From: Microbacterium sp. PM5
Lineage (GTDB): Bacteria; Actinomycetota; Actinomycetes; Actinomycetales; Microbacteriaceae
Direction: 5' to 3'
Assembly: GCF_003293595.1 (NCBI RefSeq)
Contig: NZ_CP022162.1
Span: 218,346 to 282,345 of the forward strand
Length of the DNA: 64,000 nucleotides
Shown here: positions 63,277 to 64,000 of the stretch, one piece after another
How the letters are laid out: every line of letters starts with the position of its first letter
Numbering within the stretch: the stretch's first letter is position 1
Made by a program: the position numbers and the translations under genes
Notes under the pieces: generated by a model
What the model saw: only the letters and a program-made list of their open reading frames with translations
The model's database searches: none
What the model was told of the DNA's origin: nothing

Positions 63277-63849
63277 GTGCCGAGTACGCCCCCGCAGAAA
63301 GACCGCTTCGATGATCTCGCCCTCGAGGGAGGGCGCATCGGTGCTCACCGCGCCGAGAATCCGCGTCTGCGAGGCGGAGTCGTGGTGCTGTGGTCGATCA
63401 TCGCGATCGTCGTTCTGGTCGCGGTCGGCATCTTCGGCACGCTGATCGCCACTGGCCGCGTCACCCTCTTTCCCACGCCGAGCGCCACGCCGACGACCAT
63501 CGCGACCGCCGAGCCGGGCATCGACACGTCCTACGCGGTGACGGTCCTCAATGCGACGACGCAGTCGGGTCTGGCCGGCTCCCTCGCGCAGACCATCGTC
63601 GCGGCCGGATGGGCGTCCGACAGAGTCACCGCCGGCGACGCCAGCTCCAAGGACTTCCCGACCACGACGGTCTTCTACTCCGACCCCGCCGAAGAAGGGG
63701 CGGCGCGCGGCCTCGCCCAGGTGATCGGCGGCGCGGCGGTGACCCTCAGCGACGCCTACGCCTCTCTTGCGGGTGGCGACGGCAGCAAGCTCCTCGTCGT
63801 CGTCATCGGCGCGGATCGCACGGATGCCGGAGCCACTCCGGCCGGCTGA
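63277..63849 (+). CDS. Membrane protein with LytR C-terminal domain
   Basis: A 190-aa protein with a cytoplasmic N-terminus, one TM helix (about 37-60), a Thr/Pro-rich linker and an extracellular LytR_C domain (YAVTVLNATTQSGLAGSLAQTIVAAGW to LLVVVIGAD). This domain is found at the end of LCP cell-wall ligases and alone. A cell-envelope role is likely but unproven. GTG start. Confidence 0.88.
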   Translation: MPSTPPQKDRFDDLALEGGRIGAHRAENPRLRGGVVVLWSIIAIVVLVAVGIFGTLIATGRVTLFPTPSATPTTIATAEPGIDTSYAVTVLNATTQSGLAGSLAQTIVAAGWASDRVTAGDASSKDFPTTTVFYSDPAEEGAARGLAQVIGGAAVTLSDAYASLAGGDGSKLLVVVIGADRTDAGATPAG

Positions 63850-64000
63850 CCCCACCGCCCGGTGATCACGAGCGTGGTCATGAGCGCCGAGCGTGTTTCG
63901 CGCGTGTGAACAGTTCGATGCGCCCGTGTCAACAGTTGCCGGAACGGCGATTTCGCCGCTCTCGCGCTGGTTAGCATTGCGACGTCCCACCGCAGCATCA
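63850..64000. other. Intergenic end of window
   Basis: 151 bp without a gene. It contains a small hairpin (CGGCGA-TT-TCGCCG near 63945) and a -10-like TTAGCAT near 63972, probably the promoter of a gene starting past the edge. No HrcA (CIRCE) element is present. Confidence 0.5.

Noticed and set aside
63850..64000. CIRCE/HrcA operator before a chaperonin gene
   Set aside because: TTAGCA occurs, but the second arm GAGTGCTAA is missing.

Overview
The window is high-GC DNA from an actinobacterium, most likely a Microbacterium-like member of the Microbacteriaceae. The basis is GC-rich third codon positions, the gene order lpqE-like / carD / ispDF / cysS / rlmB, the senX3-regX3-phoU and pstSCAB sets, a sigK-rskA pair beside a fasciclin lipoprotein, DUF2510, DUF3263 and LytR_C proteins, many GTG starts, leaderless-looking genes, and a recurrent GGATGCC/GGCATCC heptamer. 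Nothing could be searched, so family names rest on motifs and remembered family features.

Layout. 0-5 kb: a secreted TAP-like peptidase, then metQ-metN-metI (methionine import), then tRNA-Thr(CGT). 5-10 kb: an MMPL exporter, nicotinamidase, a DUF2510 membrane protein and a Ser/Thr kinase. 10.1-11.0 kb: a tRNA-Lys(TTT) gene split in the anticodon by a 261-nt group I intron, followed 36 nt later by an HNH endonuclease gene. 11-14 kb: fasciclin lipoprotein divergent from sigK-rskA, with two facing promoters of the same shape. 14-19.7 kb: a repeat, pabC-like gene, and pstSCAB with a PHO box. 19.7-27 kb: a basic Ala/Lys-rich protein, a Pls/PosA-type single-module NRPS (homopoly-amino-acid synthetase family) coupled to an M1 peptidase, a small secreted Trp-rich protein that looks frameshifted, and a phosphopantetheinyl transferase. 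27-31 kb: MutT1-like, Ppk1 and GlnR-like proteins. 31-36 kb: small membrane proteins, nitrobindin-like protein, YgfZ-like protein, an FUSC-like membrane protein, a methyltransferase and GpmA. 36-39 kb: phoU, senX3, regX3. 39-44 kb: the carD/isoprenoid/cysS/rlmB block. 44-49 kb: a DUF4032 protein, a sugar-ABC ATPase, a DsbA-like protein without its Cys pair, a lipoprotein, and tRNA-Thr(TGT).

49.0-59.45 kb is accessory. A 40-bp copy of the tRNA-Thr 3' half recurs 3,280 bp downstream and bounds an island with a DUF2599-like secreted protein, a PadR-type regulator with a perfect operator-like palindrome, its membrane partner and an Arr-like ADP-ribosyltransferase candidate. Beyond it lie a resolvase remnant, the broken tip of an RHS polymorphic toxin, and a row of small genes typical of immunity arrays (GAD/Tdi1-like, DUF4265, HEAT-repeat twice, CPCC zinc protein, barstar-like). 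Core genes resume at about 59.5 kb (DUF606 transporter, nitroreductase, MsrB, DUF2332, DUF3263, LytR_C).

Phosphate is the connecting theme: pstSCAB, phoU, senX3-regX3 and ppk1 are all here, and 11-nt direct repeats of GTTCACC type lie upstream of pstS and phoU and before the basic protein gene. The least expected items are the intron-split tRNA-Lys with its neighbouring HNH gene, the Pls-type synthetase/peptidase pair, and the RHS/immunity array.
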